A stretch of DNA of 64,000 nucleotides from Topomyia yanbarensis (taxonomy: Eukaryota; Arthropoda; Insecta; Diptera; Culicidae): NCBI RefSeq assembly GCF_030247195.1, contig NC_080672.1, positions 98,404,113 to 98,468,112 on the forward strand, read 5' to 3'. The notes beneath the pieces are model-generated. The model had not been told where the DNA came from, made no database searches, and saw only the letters and a program-made list of their open reading frames with translations. Below, piece after piece: positions 42,091-50,970 of the stretch (the first letter of the stretch is position 1; each line of letters starts with the position of its first letter). The position numbers and the translations under genes are program-made.

Positions 42091-43827
42091 TAGAGCGGCC
42101 AGTCCCTCTTTCTCGGTGGCATGGTAGTTTCGCTCCGGTGCGGTCAACTTTTTCGAAAAGTATTCGATTACATATTCACGGTTATCGACGTTTTGTGTTA
42201 GGACACCCGCAATAGCATGATCGCTAGCGTCCGTATGAATGAGAAATTCAAAGTCGAAATCGGGGCTTCTTAGGATGGGTGCGGTTATGAGCTTTTCTTT
42301 TATATTTTGAAATGCCTCTTCTGCTGCCGGAGTCCATTTCAGGTTTTTTATGTTAGTTTTTAAAAGTTCTGAAAGGGGGGCAGTGATACGACTAAAATCG
42401 GCTATAAATCGTCGATAATAGTTAGCCATACCCATGAATCGGCGTAGCTTTGTTACGGTAGTTGGGCGCTCATACTCAACAACAGGTCTGATCTTTTCGG
42501 GATTTGTCTGCAAACCCTGAGAAGACAGGATATATCCTAAGAAGGGAATTTCTGGTCGACAAAAAAGGGATTTTTCAAGCTTGATAGATAAATTAGCTTC
42601 CCGTAAGCGTCTCGCTACTTCTTGGAGTAGTCGAATGTGCTCTTCAAACGTCTCTGTGACTATGACGATATCGTCTAAGTACACAAAGACGTTTGGCTCC
42701 AAGACACTCTGTCCCAAAACTCGGTTCATCAACCTCGCAAGGGTAGCGGGGCTGTTTATAAGCCCGAAAGGGAGACGAGTGAATTGAAACATTCCTTTCC
42801 CTTGAACACTGAACGCACAGTATTTACGCGAAGCCCGGGACAAGGGAATTTGAAGGAAAGCTTCAGTGAGATCAATTGTACTCAAATACCGCGCCCGAGG
42901 TAGTCGACCCAGTATGCGTCCGGGGTGGGGAAGAGGATAACCATCACGGCTCGTTCGCTCGTTGAGTTTGCGGGCGTCAAGGCACAGTCGTATATCCCCG
43001 GATGTTTTCCGAATAGGAACGATGTTCAGCGACCAGTCGGAATTGGATTCTTCTATTATCCCTCGCGCTAGCAAACGATCGACTTCGGCAAAGAGGCCCT
43101 CTTGTATTTTTGGGGCAATAGGGTAGGGATATTGGCGTACAGGTTTTTCAGACTTGTGTTGAAACATTATATTGATTTCATGTTCAATAAGGGGAGTGGT
43201 GTCCAATTTGTCTGGAGTCGCCACTTTAAAAGACTTTTTAACCTGCTCTAGCATTTGCTTTTGCGTGTCTGTCAAAACAACCGGACCATCAAACTGTTCA
43301 GTTGAAGCTGATCTACTCGTAGCTAACGAACACGTGGCTACTGTAGGACGGATTCCAAAAGTCCGCCAGAAGTTTATTCCACAGATGAAATCATTCGTCA
43401 GTTCAGGAACAACCAACGTGGGTATGACTCGTGTTCGTCCTTCGAACGAATATGGAACGGATACTTCCCCAGCAATTGTTAATGAGTCCCCGCTGGCCGT
43501 CACGAGTTCGAGTGGTTCATTCAAGGGTCTTAGTCTTACGCCACGCAGTGTCTTAAATACCTTAGAGTTGAACATCGTACGATGACTTCCACTATCCAGC
43601 AGTGCACAAATAGAGATGTCAAAAAGCTTTAATTGTATGTGCGGACGGTCGTCGGTGCCGTCAGACGAAGTCAACGTAATTTTATTAACTTGTCTTGGTG
43701 AGCATTCATTATCGTTTTCGTGGGCGTTTGGACAGTAATGGTTCGGGAGTTCTGAAAGCAGACTTTGAAAAGAATTATGGAGGGGCGTATCTTGAGGATC
43801 CAACGACTTTAGGATTCCCTTTGAGAG
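42040..43827 (-). CDS. pol: gypsy-3 Pol, protease-RT-RNase H start
   Basis: The frame is entered by -1 slippage at 43833-43827. Residue numbers count from 43803. The protease active site is at D70 (ALLDSGSHRT). In the RT, the palm Asp is D311 (LSTIDLTEAF), the FTRLPFGLINSP motif is at about 342-352 and the YLDD box is at 375-378. The connection region (FMGMANYYRRFI) is followed by RNase H with D525 (HTDASDHAIAG). After a LTAPERNYHATEKEGLAAL stretch the frame runs into the TIR element, and the last 16 residues and stop come from that insert. Otherwise it has no frameshift or stop. Confidence 0.92.
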   Translation of the reverse strand, partial: LSKGILKSLDPQDTPLHNSFQSLLSELPNHYCPNAHENDNECSPRQVNKITLTSSDGTDDRPHIQLKLFDISICALLDSGSHRTMFNSKVFKTLRGVRLRPLNEPLELVTASGDSLTIAGEVSVPYSFEGRTRVIPTLVVPELTNDFICGINFWRTFGIRPTVATCSLATSRSASTEQFDGPVVLTDTQKQMLEQVKKSFKVATPDKLDTTPLIEHEINIMFQHKSEKPVRQYPYPIAPKIQEGLFAEVDRLLARGIIEESNSDWSLNIVPIRKTSGDIRLCLDARKLNERTSRDGYPLPHPGRILGRLPRARYLSTIDLTEAFLQIPLSRASRKYCAFSVQGKGMFQFTRLPFGLINSPATLARLMNRVLGQSVLEPNVFVYLDDIVIVTETFEEHIRLLQEVARRLREANLSIKLEKSLFCRPEIPFLGYILSSQGLQTNPEKIRPVVEYERPTTVTKLRRFMGMANYYRRFIADFSRITAPLSELLKTNIKNLKWTPAAEEAFQNIKEKLITAPILRSPDFDFEFLIHTDASDHAIAGVLTQNVDNREYVIEYFSKKLTAPERNYHATEKEGLAALPDQNGITESYQIYISC

Positions 43828-45953
43828 TTTTTTTTACAATAGGGGCACGATTTGAACTCGACTCCTGGAAAAGCGCACACCTTACAATAAAATCTTCTCG
43901 GCAAAGGACACTCGCCTACATTATGGTCCTCTAGGCAATTGAAACATTCGCCGTTGATAGGAGGTTTATAATTACTCACCAATTTAGCAAATGCATCTGT
44001 TCTATTAGGTCCACTTTTTGCGGGCTCATTTGATTTAATCTTAGATGTCCCCGGGGTTGGCTCTTTCTGATCTATGTTTCGAGGTCGATCCTCAAACTTT
44101 TGCTTGGTGTATTTACTCTGCTCATTTGGTTTCATGTTTGGTTTTTGTTGGTTTCTATTGTGAAATGTTCTGGAGTACTGTTCATTGTTACCCTTGGGGT
44201 TATAGTGGGTGGCAATGACGCAGGATTCCTTTTTCTGGGTACCGAATACTCTGGCGAAAGCAGATGAGTCGGCTGCGTCTAGGTCGTTTCCTAGTGACAC
44301 TAGTCCCGTCAGTGTAGTGATTTGTTTTCCCACGAGTAACTTTCTGTAGTCGTATCTCAAGTTCATTTTCAAAACTTCGAGCTTGTCAATATCAGCCATT
44401 GGCTGTGACATGCTTCTAAATAACTTCTCCATCTGTAGATAATACTGCTGAAATGTCTCGTTACGCTGTTGGCGATTTTGATATATTTTAACACGCAAAA
44501 TCGCATCTAAGTCAGGGTGACGAAAGGCCGAACGAAGTTGGACAACCAGATCCATCCAATTCGCTAGACGGTGTTGGCTTCTCATAGCCGTATACCAGTT
44601 CAAAGCTGGCCCATCGAAAAGATGAATTGCCGAATCGAACAGGTCAGCCTCGGAAACATGCTCAGAGATTGCTAACTGAGTCACGTTGTCCAGAAACTCA
44701 TTCATTCCTAGTCCCTGATCATCAGCTTTATATTTTTGAATTTTCCATTGCGAAACGGGAACCACTTTACGAGCTTGAGTTTCAAAGCGGTGTGGATTAA
44801 TTGGTGGAATTTCCAGAGGTCGAAAGTCGTATGGAACGAATTGTGAAATTTGAGTAGTGGGAGGGTTTGCGAACGAAGCGGCCGAGTTTGCCAACGGGTT
44901 AAGCAATATCCGATCTGGTTCGGCCCATGGGGTATATTGCGCAGAGGGCCTGCCCATGAGAACATCGTGCCGTGTCGCGGGTGGTTTAGGAAGGCCATAA
45001 TTAGATGAAAACTGGGTGCTTTCTAGTGGAGGGCTTTTTGGAGGAAGGTTATAGGGCTGATTAATAACATATTCGCTGCTACATTTTGGTTTAAGTGGGG
45101 GAAATGATATGCTCTGACTCACAGCGGTAGTTACTATACAGGTTGAACTGAGAGAAGGACGCGGTACGCCGTCGATAAAATCTACTCTGTTACTCGAGCG
45201 ATTTTTCCCATGACCAGCGGATGCTGACAATGGAGTGTCGTGCAAAATGTCTGAAATTTCGATATCTTTTAGTAGCGGTGATGTGGAACGAGATACTGGA
45301 CGTAAATCCGCTTTCAAGTCCTTCAACTCGCTAGATAAGTTTTTGAATAAGTCCCCGATTTCTCTCATGGCAGAGGTGAAATCTTCCTTAGTAACGTATT
45401 TTGGTTTTATATGTTTTGGGATTGCCCCAAGTTTAGCGGGTAAAGTTTTATTTCTCGGTGCAGTGGCAGCTGATTGTGAATCGCCACTGCTAGAGGACTG
45501 ATCTCCGTCCGCAAAAAGACCGTGCGCATCCCAAAAATATTCGGAAAACAGTTGGAGAACTTTTGTATATTCTTCTTTACTTCTTGCCTGCACATCTTCA
45601 CTGCTATGATTTTTAATCAGGACCATTCGATGTCCCAAATGGAGCAATCTTGCTTTGCAACGATGGCTGTTATTGTCTTGAGAGGATAGAATTTGGACGA
45701 TTTCGTTGTAAATTGTCCTGCAAGCTTCGAGATCCAGCTCTGGATCTATATCGTAGTGGATAAGGAACTCATGACCTGCTTTTTCTTCTCGTAGGATCTG
45801 ACTCAACCGACGCCGACGTTTGCACCGCGATTGATCGTCGGGGATTACTATATCGCGAAGGAGCAGCTCATAGTTGAGCTCGCCCGGAGCAAGATGATCG
45901 ACGCGCATGGTACGGTATAACGAATAAAGATCTGGTCCGGGAAATCTCGGCAT
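43809..45953 (-). CDS. gag: gypsy-3 Gag
   Basis: A 714-residue intact frame. The N-terminal half is charged and then Ser/Pro-rich. A retrotransposon Gag/capsid-type domain spans about residues 400-560, with DLFDSAIHLFDGPALNWYTA, LVVQLRSAFRHPD and RNETFQQYYLQMEKLF as the conserved blocks. Near the C terminus are two Cys/His clusters (CFNCLEDHNVGEC and CKVCAFPGVEFKSCPYC) for RNA binding. Gag forms the intracellular particle. The first ATG in frame is used, followed by PRFPGPDLYSLYRTM. Gag overlaps pol by frameshift. Confidence 0.92.
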   Translation of the reverse strand: MPRFPGPDLYSLYRTMRVDHLAPGELNYELLLRDIVIPDDQSRCKRRRRLSQILREEKAGHEFLIHYDIDPELDLEACRTIYNEIVQILSSQDNNSHRCKARLLHLGHRMVLIKNHSSEDVQARSKEEYTKVLQLFSEYFWDAHGLFADGDQSSSSGDSQSAATAPRNKTLPAKLGAIPKHIKPKYVTKEDFTSAMREIGDLFKNLSSELKDLKADLRPVSRSTSPLLKDIEISDILHDTPLSASAGHGKNRSSNRVDFIDGVPRPSLSSTCIVTTAVSQSISFPPLKPKCSSEYVINQPYNLPPKSPPLESTQFSSNYGLPKPPATRHDVLMGRPSAQYTPWAEPDRILLNPLANSAASFANPPTTQISQFVPYDFRPLEIPPINPHRFETQARKVVPVSQWKIQKYKADDQGLGMNEFLDNVTQLAISEHVSEADLFDSAIHLFDGPALNWYTAMRSQHRLANWMDLVVQLRSAFRHPDLDAILRVKIYQNRQQRNETFQQYYLQMEKLFRSMSQPMADIDKLEVLKMNLRYDYRKLLVGKQITTLTGLVSLGNDLDAADSSAFARVFGTQKKESCVIATHYNPKGNNEQYSRTFHNRNQQKPNMKPNEQSKYTKQKFEDRPRNIDQKEPTPGTSKIKSNEPAKSGPNRTDAFAKLVSNYKPPINGECFNCLEDHNVGECPLPRRFYCKVCAFPGVEFKSCPYCKKNSQRES
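43827..43833 (-). promoter_or_regulatory. Programmed -1 frameshift heptamer A AAA AAC
   Basis: On the minus strand the gag codons near its end are TGT AAA AAA AAC, which place the canonical slippery heptamer A_AAA_AAC in the correct phase. Slipping back one base opens exactly the pol frame, which is otherwise without a proper start (its first Met-equivalent is a TTG at 43803). The gag stop lies 16 bases further on, at 43811-43809. Confidence 0.85.
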
Positions 45954-46404
45954 TTTGATTAATAACTATAAGCCACAACCGAGTAAGTTAACACAAGTGA
46001 ATAAATGTCTGAATGGTGGTGGGCGTGACGCGGGTTGATCTAACTAAGAACGTCGTACTATCCGAAACCCCAGTAGTCTTGTGTTCTTTTTTGCACTTGA
46101 ATCACCTCAATCTACTCTGTTAGAAACATACGAATGGTACTCGATCCAAATTTCTTAAAGAATCTTTCTGTTTTATTTTCCCTTGAAGGCTAACTAACGT
46201 GATCGCGAGCTTAATGGCTGTGGATTCACCAGCTATATCAGGGGAATTATTCTAACTTACACCAACCACGTGGAAAAAACTAATTGACTTTGAGCGGAAA
46301 ATGCAATATTCGCGAAAACTCCCCCACAACTGGAAAGAAGAAATATTCTACGAATATTTCTTCTTCTCCTAGGAAACGTAATCAAATTTTAGTTGGGCGC
46401 CAAA
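45954..46404 (-). other. gypsy-3 5' leader
   Basis: A 451-base untranslated leader between the 5' LTR and the gag start on the minus strand. The primer-binding site is at its LTR-proximal end. A direct gaatatttcttctt-type palindrome lies near 46345-46370 (gaagaaatattctacgaat / atttcttcttc), perhaps a packaging or dimerisation hairpin. That role is inference. Confidence 0.6.
46390..46404 (-). promoter_or_regulatory. gypsy-3 primer-binding site
   Basis: Minus-strand tttggcgcccaacta next to the LTR. TGGCGCCCAAC is complementary to the 3' end of insect tRNA-Lys, as known for Drosophila gypsy. The match extends for about 11 bases. Confidence 0.8.
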
Positions 46405-47410
46405 TGTTACCGTTTTGGGACGCGGCTGCTCTCAGCCCCCGAGGATGATGTTAACCAGCTCCGGAAGGGAACTGGTTCAAAGCCCCAACGCCTGGTATAC
46501 GCGTTCCGGGGTGGGCACGCAAGGCCTCTTTTGGTCCTCGGGTCCCAGGGTCGTCTTATGTTGTGGGGGAATTTCGGATCTGGGTTCAGGGAGGAAACCT
46601 ACTACGAGTTTAACAAGATAGTATATAATTTACTCACGTTTTCTACACTCTCTACACTTCTCTTCTTCCTACTCCTTCGAACCCTTTCCTGCTGCTTCTT
46701 TGGTCGGTTCGTCTCCGGATGGCGTGGTGGCGTGATGATGGTAGGTTGTCGGAAATTAGCGGGGAAACGATGGATTCTCAGCGTTGTCTTCTCGGGATTT
46801 CGTTCTCGGCTTCGACGTTCAGGTGATGGAGATCTTAATCTGGCCCACGGGCCACGCGGTCGTCCTTGATAATTAGCGGGCGGAATGAAGGACTGCACTC
46901 GGCAGCACGGACCCGCGACGACAGCCTGTCGGATGACTCCTTTACGGTTAGCCGTACTGGATAAACCAGTCAGGGCGAAACAGGCACTTGCCGATCCTTT
47001 GCTCTTAACTGGCGTTATTAACACCGTGATCGGGGCTTTCCAAACCGGTCAGACCGTCCAAAACTTTATCACTTTCAATTAATAGCGGAATGCGATGTGT
47101 TCACTCCCACGGTCAGAACCCAAGAGACCTTCTCGCCCATCGCCAACACATCACCAACCTATCTTTGTTCCACTTTCCATCTTTTCCGCTTCCTTTTCAT
47201 TTTCCACCTTCTTTTTACCAACTCCGACAACCAAATTCTCCTACATTTTCCTACACCCCACAGCCAAAGAAACTCGCCCAATAGGGTTCTAAAATATCCT
47301 GTCTATCACCTATTCTCTGCTTTTCCACTCACTTCTTATCGTTTCATTTATTGGTTTTTCCCCAAACACAGACACTCATTATATTTGCATTTGTAACTTA
47401 AACGGTTACA
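46405..47410 (-). repeat. gypsy-3 5' LTR
   Basis: A 1006-bp direct repeat of 35955-36960, no differences noticed. Followed by atag (47411-47414), the duplicate of 35951-35954. Confidence 0.93.
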
Positions 47411-47879
47411 ATAGCTACCACAAAATATTAAAAGAACTTAAAGAAGTTTGAGCTATTTTATATTTTGTTTCTTTTCCATAATGCAAAAGTATAAACTTCA
47501 TTTTTAGTTTTAAATAAGTGACTTGATCTTCCTTATCTTGATTTAGAGGTTTTGACATTCTTCAACGGAATAACATACTTATCTCATATTTCGATTTAAG
47601 TCTGCTTCCTCATCTCGTATAGATCAGTACCTAGTCAAAAAGCAGTGCTTGCGAACAGTATACAAACAAAATATACTACCTGCACCATGCCGCTCTAACT
47701 TGTACGTGTAACATATAGATAATGGGAGAACACTATCGCGATTGACTTTCCGCAGACCCGTCTTACATCTACAGTACGCGAGGTGCAAAGTTGATCAAGG
47801 TGACAATGGCATTTGTTCTTACAGAAGTTCTCCACATACAGCTACATTATACGAGACAAGTAGTACTAATAACGTTTAA

Positions 47880-48196
47880 CTCCTTAGCCGAGGCAGGAAG
47901 CTTCTTAGCGAAAAAACTTGCATCACGACATCGAATATAAAAATGTCTAATGGAAATTCGCCTGCATGATTTGGCACCTCGTACTACCACAAAGATTCAT
48001 GTCGAAATAGGGAAAAGTGGAATCCGTCTACAACGACACTTGGAAAAACTTTTTCCCTAGAATTCTGAACCAACTTATATCGTCTTACTTGACATTAAAG
48101 GGCAGATCATCTCAAGGTGTTAACTGCACACAAAGAACCCTATGCATGTAAATTGGACAGACGCTCACGTACCAGTTCTGTAACCAGACGGCACAC
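47880..48196 (+). pseudogene. Jockey-like ORF1, copy B, 5' part
   Basis: Base-level similarity to 17540-17930: ccgaggcaggaagcttctta..., gatttggcacctcgtactac (compare gacctggcaccatgtactag), gacacttggaaaaacttttt (compare gatacttggaggaacttctt), then acgtaccagttctgtaacca for the zinc-knuckle region. Several frameshifts and stops. It is interrupted by the TIR element at 48199 and continues at 49645. 47415-47880 upstream is unassigned. Confidence 0.7.
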
Positions 48197-48198
48197 TA

Positions 48199-49642
48199 CC
48201 CGATCAGAAATTCACATCAAAATTATATCAAAATATGATATTATATCACGGCAAAATATATATCTCTGTTTGATATAAAATATAGCTAGATAGTTGTTAA
48301 AATATCAAGTTTTTATACCAAGAAAATGTATCGGTTATATCTTATTATATCTCAGTCTTTTTCAGTATAATGTATTTTGGTTGTATCTTGGTTTGATAAA
48401 ATATTTATATCACACAAACGGATATTTAAGATATTTTATATCTAATTGAGCGCAATAAATATATCTGAAAATATCAGAATTTTATCACAAAAATCATTTT
48501 TTTATTATTTTTAAATAATAAATCAAATATTTTCTTGTGAAAGATAATTCATCTTTAGTACAAGTGTCTCTCAAAAAATGTGCATTTAATTTCCCTGTGT
48601 TACTAATTTTATAATTTTTATTACCGACGCAGCTACTTGTTAGAATTCGCAGTTAGTTCAGCATATAATTTTAAAATTTGTTCATTTATTTTATCGAAGG
48701 CGTTCCTGTTTTTCACTTCACATCCTTCACAGTTTTAAGGGACCATGCATAAATGACGTAGCATTTTTTGAGTGATTTTTAACATCCCCCTCCCCCATCG
48801 TAGCATTTCGTCACAAACCTCTAAATACACACCTGGTAATTACGTAGCTTGACGGCAACTCTAACCCCCCCCCCCCCCCTGGACCCCGCAAAAATAAAAA
48901 ACGATGTTAGATGAAACGGGTAAGATTGTCGTGATATCAGGTCAACCCCTATTCCCCTTTAAAAAAAAACTACGTAGCATGACATGACCCCTTGTCGTCA
49001 CACAACATCACAAAATACAAAACTCCCCCTCCCCTATATAACGCTACGTCATTTATGGATGATCCCTTAAAATACATGTTCCTATTCTTTCGTATGTTCT
49101 TCTCTCTTTGACTCTTCTTTAGTAGTTTACCTGCACTTGTTACAGGTTTTGCTTCCATTCCTGCTCTTTCAGCTTGTCATATTGCGAAACCTATCTAATC
49201 AAATCTTTAAAACTACTTGCTGCTTCGTGGCACTACATCGGAATATTTTCTCTGTTGTGATCTGTAATCATCGAGAAGCTTTACAAAGCGTACATTATCT
49301 TATGTATTTACATTCCAACATATGACAAGACAAGACCACTAGTAATGCGATTTGGAGCCAGTTCTTGGGAGGATCCATCTCTGGTGATATCGTTATAGCT
49401 TTGCCAAACTGTCTTGGAAAGATAATATTTTGTTGTACATACTATGTTTAAAAGATACGATATGGTTGATATAAATATGATATATTATTTGATATAATTA
49501 TTGACAAATCAAAACATGATATAATTTTAATTTAGTCTTAATTCGTTCCAAACGACATATATCAAAATTATATTGTTATATGATATAAATATCAAATCAA
49601 GAAATAATTTTTATATTTTCTTGATATGATTTTCTGATCGGG
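48199..49642. mobile_element. Second TA-flanked TIR element (CCCGATCAGAAA ends)
   Basis: The left cccgatcagaaa and right tttctgatcggg are exact inverted repeats flanked by TA (48197-48198, 49643-49644). The termini match the element at 39421-42090, but the 1444-bp interior differs. It is full of gatata/tatatc repeats close to both ends and hosts a TTAA-flanked MITE at 48739-49066. The longest frames are about 62-77 residues, with no transposase. Both copies are non-autonomous members of one terminal family. Confidence 0.82.
48739..49066. mobile_element. TTAA-flanked MITE with GGGACCATGCATAAATGACG-type ends
   Basis: The left end gggaccatgcataaatgacg and the right end (reverse complement) gggatcatccataaatgacg continue into tagc on both sides, giving about 24 bp of inverted repeat with 2 mismatches. 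TTAA flanks both ends (48735-48738, 49067-49070). It has C-rich tracts inside and no coding capacity. TTAA targets suggest a piggyBac-mobilised MITE, as inference. Confidence 0.78.
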
Positions 49643-49644
49643 TA

Positions 49645-50030
49645 CGGTAAACCATTCGCCAAAACAACTAAAGGAGAATTCATCTACTACAACCAACACC
49701 ACGAAGCAGCCTTTGACATATGCTGATACACCAAAGACATCCGGCCAAAGAACACATACCGAACAAACAATATTACTCGGTATCCCCATGCCAATAGTCA
49801 ATATACCTAGGGAATAAATAAACAAGAAAGAAGACGGTTACACCAGTCACTCAAAAACATATAATGCACTAAACAAGCAATGGCGAAAATCAAAGCTCTA
49901 GCGACGACGACATGAACACAAATACAAGCAAGGAAGAAAGCAGACGGAATGGTCAGCAAGCGGCAGAGGATAAATCTGACTATTGCTCACCACCAAGAAA
50001 GGAAATTAGCACAAAAAGCTGAAAGCAGTG
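49645..50030 (+). pseudogene. Jockey-like ORF1, copy B, 3' part
   Basis: Continues after the TIR element with a Thr/Pro/Asn-rich decayed segment. It ends in gacgacgacatgaacacaaa and gaagaaagcagacggaatgg, parallel to gatgacaacatgaacgtaaa and gagaagacggatggaatgat at 24548-24600. This is the acidic C-terminal tail of ORF1. A ggaaattagc stretch closes it near 50010. Confidence 0.6.
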
Positions 50031-50234
50031 CGCCCAGGATAGTTTGAATTGCTAATTTAATTGTATTTTTGAAACGTATATTATTTTCAAAAAGACTCTC
50101 GAGGTTACAACCTTAATAAATGAATAGAAATATTTCGATTTGTTTTGTCATTGAACATTCCCAAAAATCTAAATTATTTACAAATAATTTCTTTAATTAG
50201 CATACACAAATCATCGTAGAATAATAGTTATAAT
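50031..50234. other. AT-rich spacer
   Basis: About 200 bases, AT-rich, no features seen. Confidence 0.35.
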
Positions 50235-50370
50235 ATCACCCTTATTCTTGTTTACGACGAATGTGAGATTCGAACGAAAGTTGTGTCAATTCTTGTTCAA
50301 AACAGCAAAATCAAATGAGCTTCGTTCGAACTGCAAATCTCGCGTTCGCCGTAGACAAGAATAAGGGTAT
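50235..50370. mobile_element. Foldback MITE (arms of about 40 bp)
   Basis: The left arm starts cacccttattcttgtttacg (50237). The right arm ends with its near-complement, cgtagacaagaataagggta (to 50369). The arms continue through gaatgtgag/ctcgcgttc and cgaacgaa/ttcgttcg. At roughly 135 bp the whole element could form one hairpin. The flanks are TA-rich, so the duplication is unclear. Confidence 0.72.
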
Positions 50371-50479
50371 ATATACCCAATCAACAAGTATATTTGTATT
50401 ATGTTTCCAATTATATATTTCTTTCTTACAACATGAACTAACCAAAACATGTAAATAAATGCTTGATATTCGATTAAAC

Positions 50480-50625
50480 TGCGTTCGCCAATTAGCATTC
50501 GGTCAAATGGCTGTTTAATTCTTTAGGCCAAACGACCCTGTCGGCTAAATAACATTCGGACGAACGACACTAGGCTAAATGTCCTATTGGGTTTAAATTA
50601 TAATGGCATTTGGCCAATTGACCTG
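50480..50625. repeat. Degenerate GGCCAAACG/GGCTAAATG array
   Basis: Several gcattcggtcaaatgg, taggccaaacgac, tcggctaaataacattcgg and aggctaaatgtcc units, a decayed version of the 58406-59221 type terminus. It may pair with 34696-34785. Confidence 0.4.
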
Positions 50626-50970
50626 GAATCGATGAAAGTATTAGAAAATGTCTGCATAATTTTTTTCTTATTATTTTTATTACTTGTTCATATGTTATAC
50701 AATTTTCAAATTGTATCTTTCTTGCCTTCGCTGCAGGTAGAAGTGTCACACTTTTCCTTAGCGTAGGTGTTGAAAACCTACATTCGAAAGTGGCATTGTT
50801 GACATATTTTCAGCTAACCGTTTTATCTCACATATGCATTTTAACTCATATTTTGATGAAAATTGTTAAAGTTACTTGAAAAAGATGAACTAGAATTTGT
50901 ATTGAGTTGAAACAGAGTTAAGAAAATATAGGAATAATTAACCAAGCAGAGGGCGGCATTGCCTTGACAT

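Larger units (their letters stand above)
35955..47410 (-). mobile_element. Young, near-complete Ty3/gypsy retrotransposon (gypsy-3)
   Basis: 11,456 bp with two 1006-bp LTRs at a constant offset of 10,450 and no difference that I could see by eye. The LTR ends are TGTTACCG...GGTTACA, and the 4-bp duplication is atag (35951-35954, 47411-47414). Read on the minus strand: 5' LTR (46405-47410), primer site, gag (45953-43809), pol in a -1 frame, a 1-kb non-coding 3' region and 3' LTR (35955-36960). Protease, RT, RNase H and integrase catalytic residues are all present. The only obvious lesion is a TIR element at 39421-42090 in RNase H. Removing that insert, the element is about 8.8 kb. Confidence 0.93.

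Noticed and set aside
48300..49600. gatata-rich region as a satellite
   Set aside because: The motif is scattered and confined within the TIR element borders, so it is read as subterminal repeats and not a free satellite.
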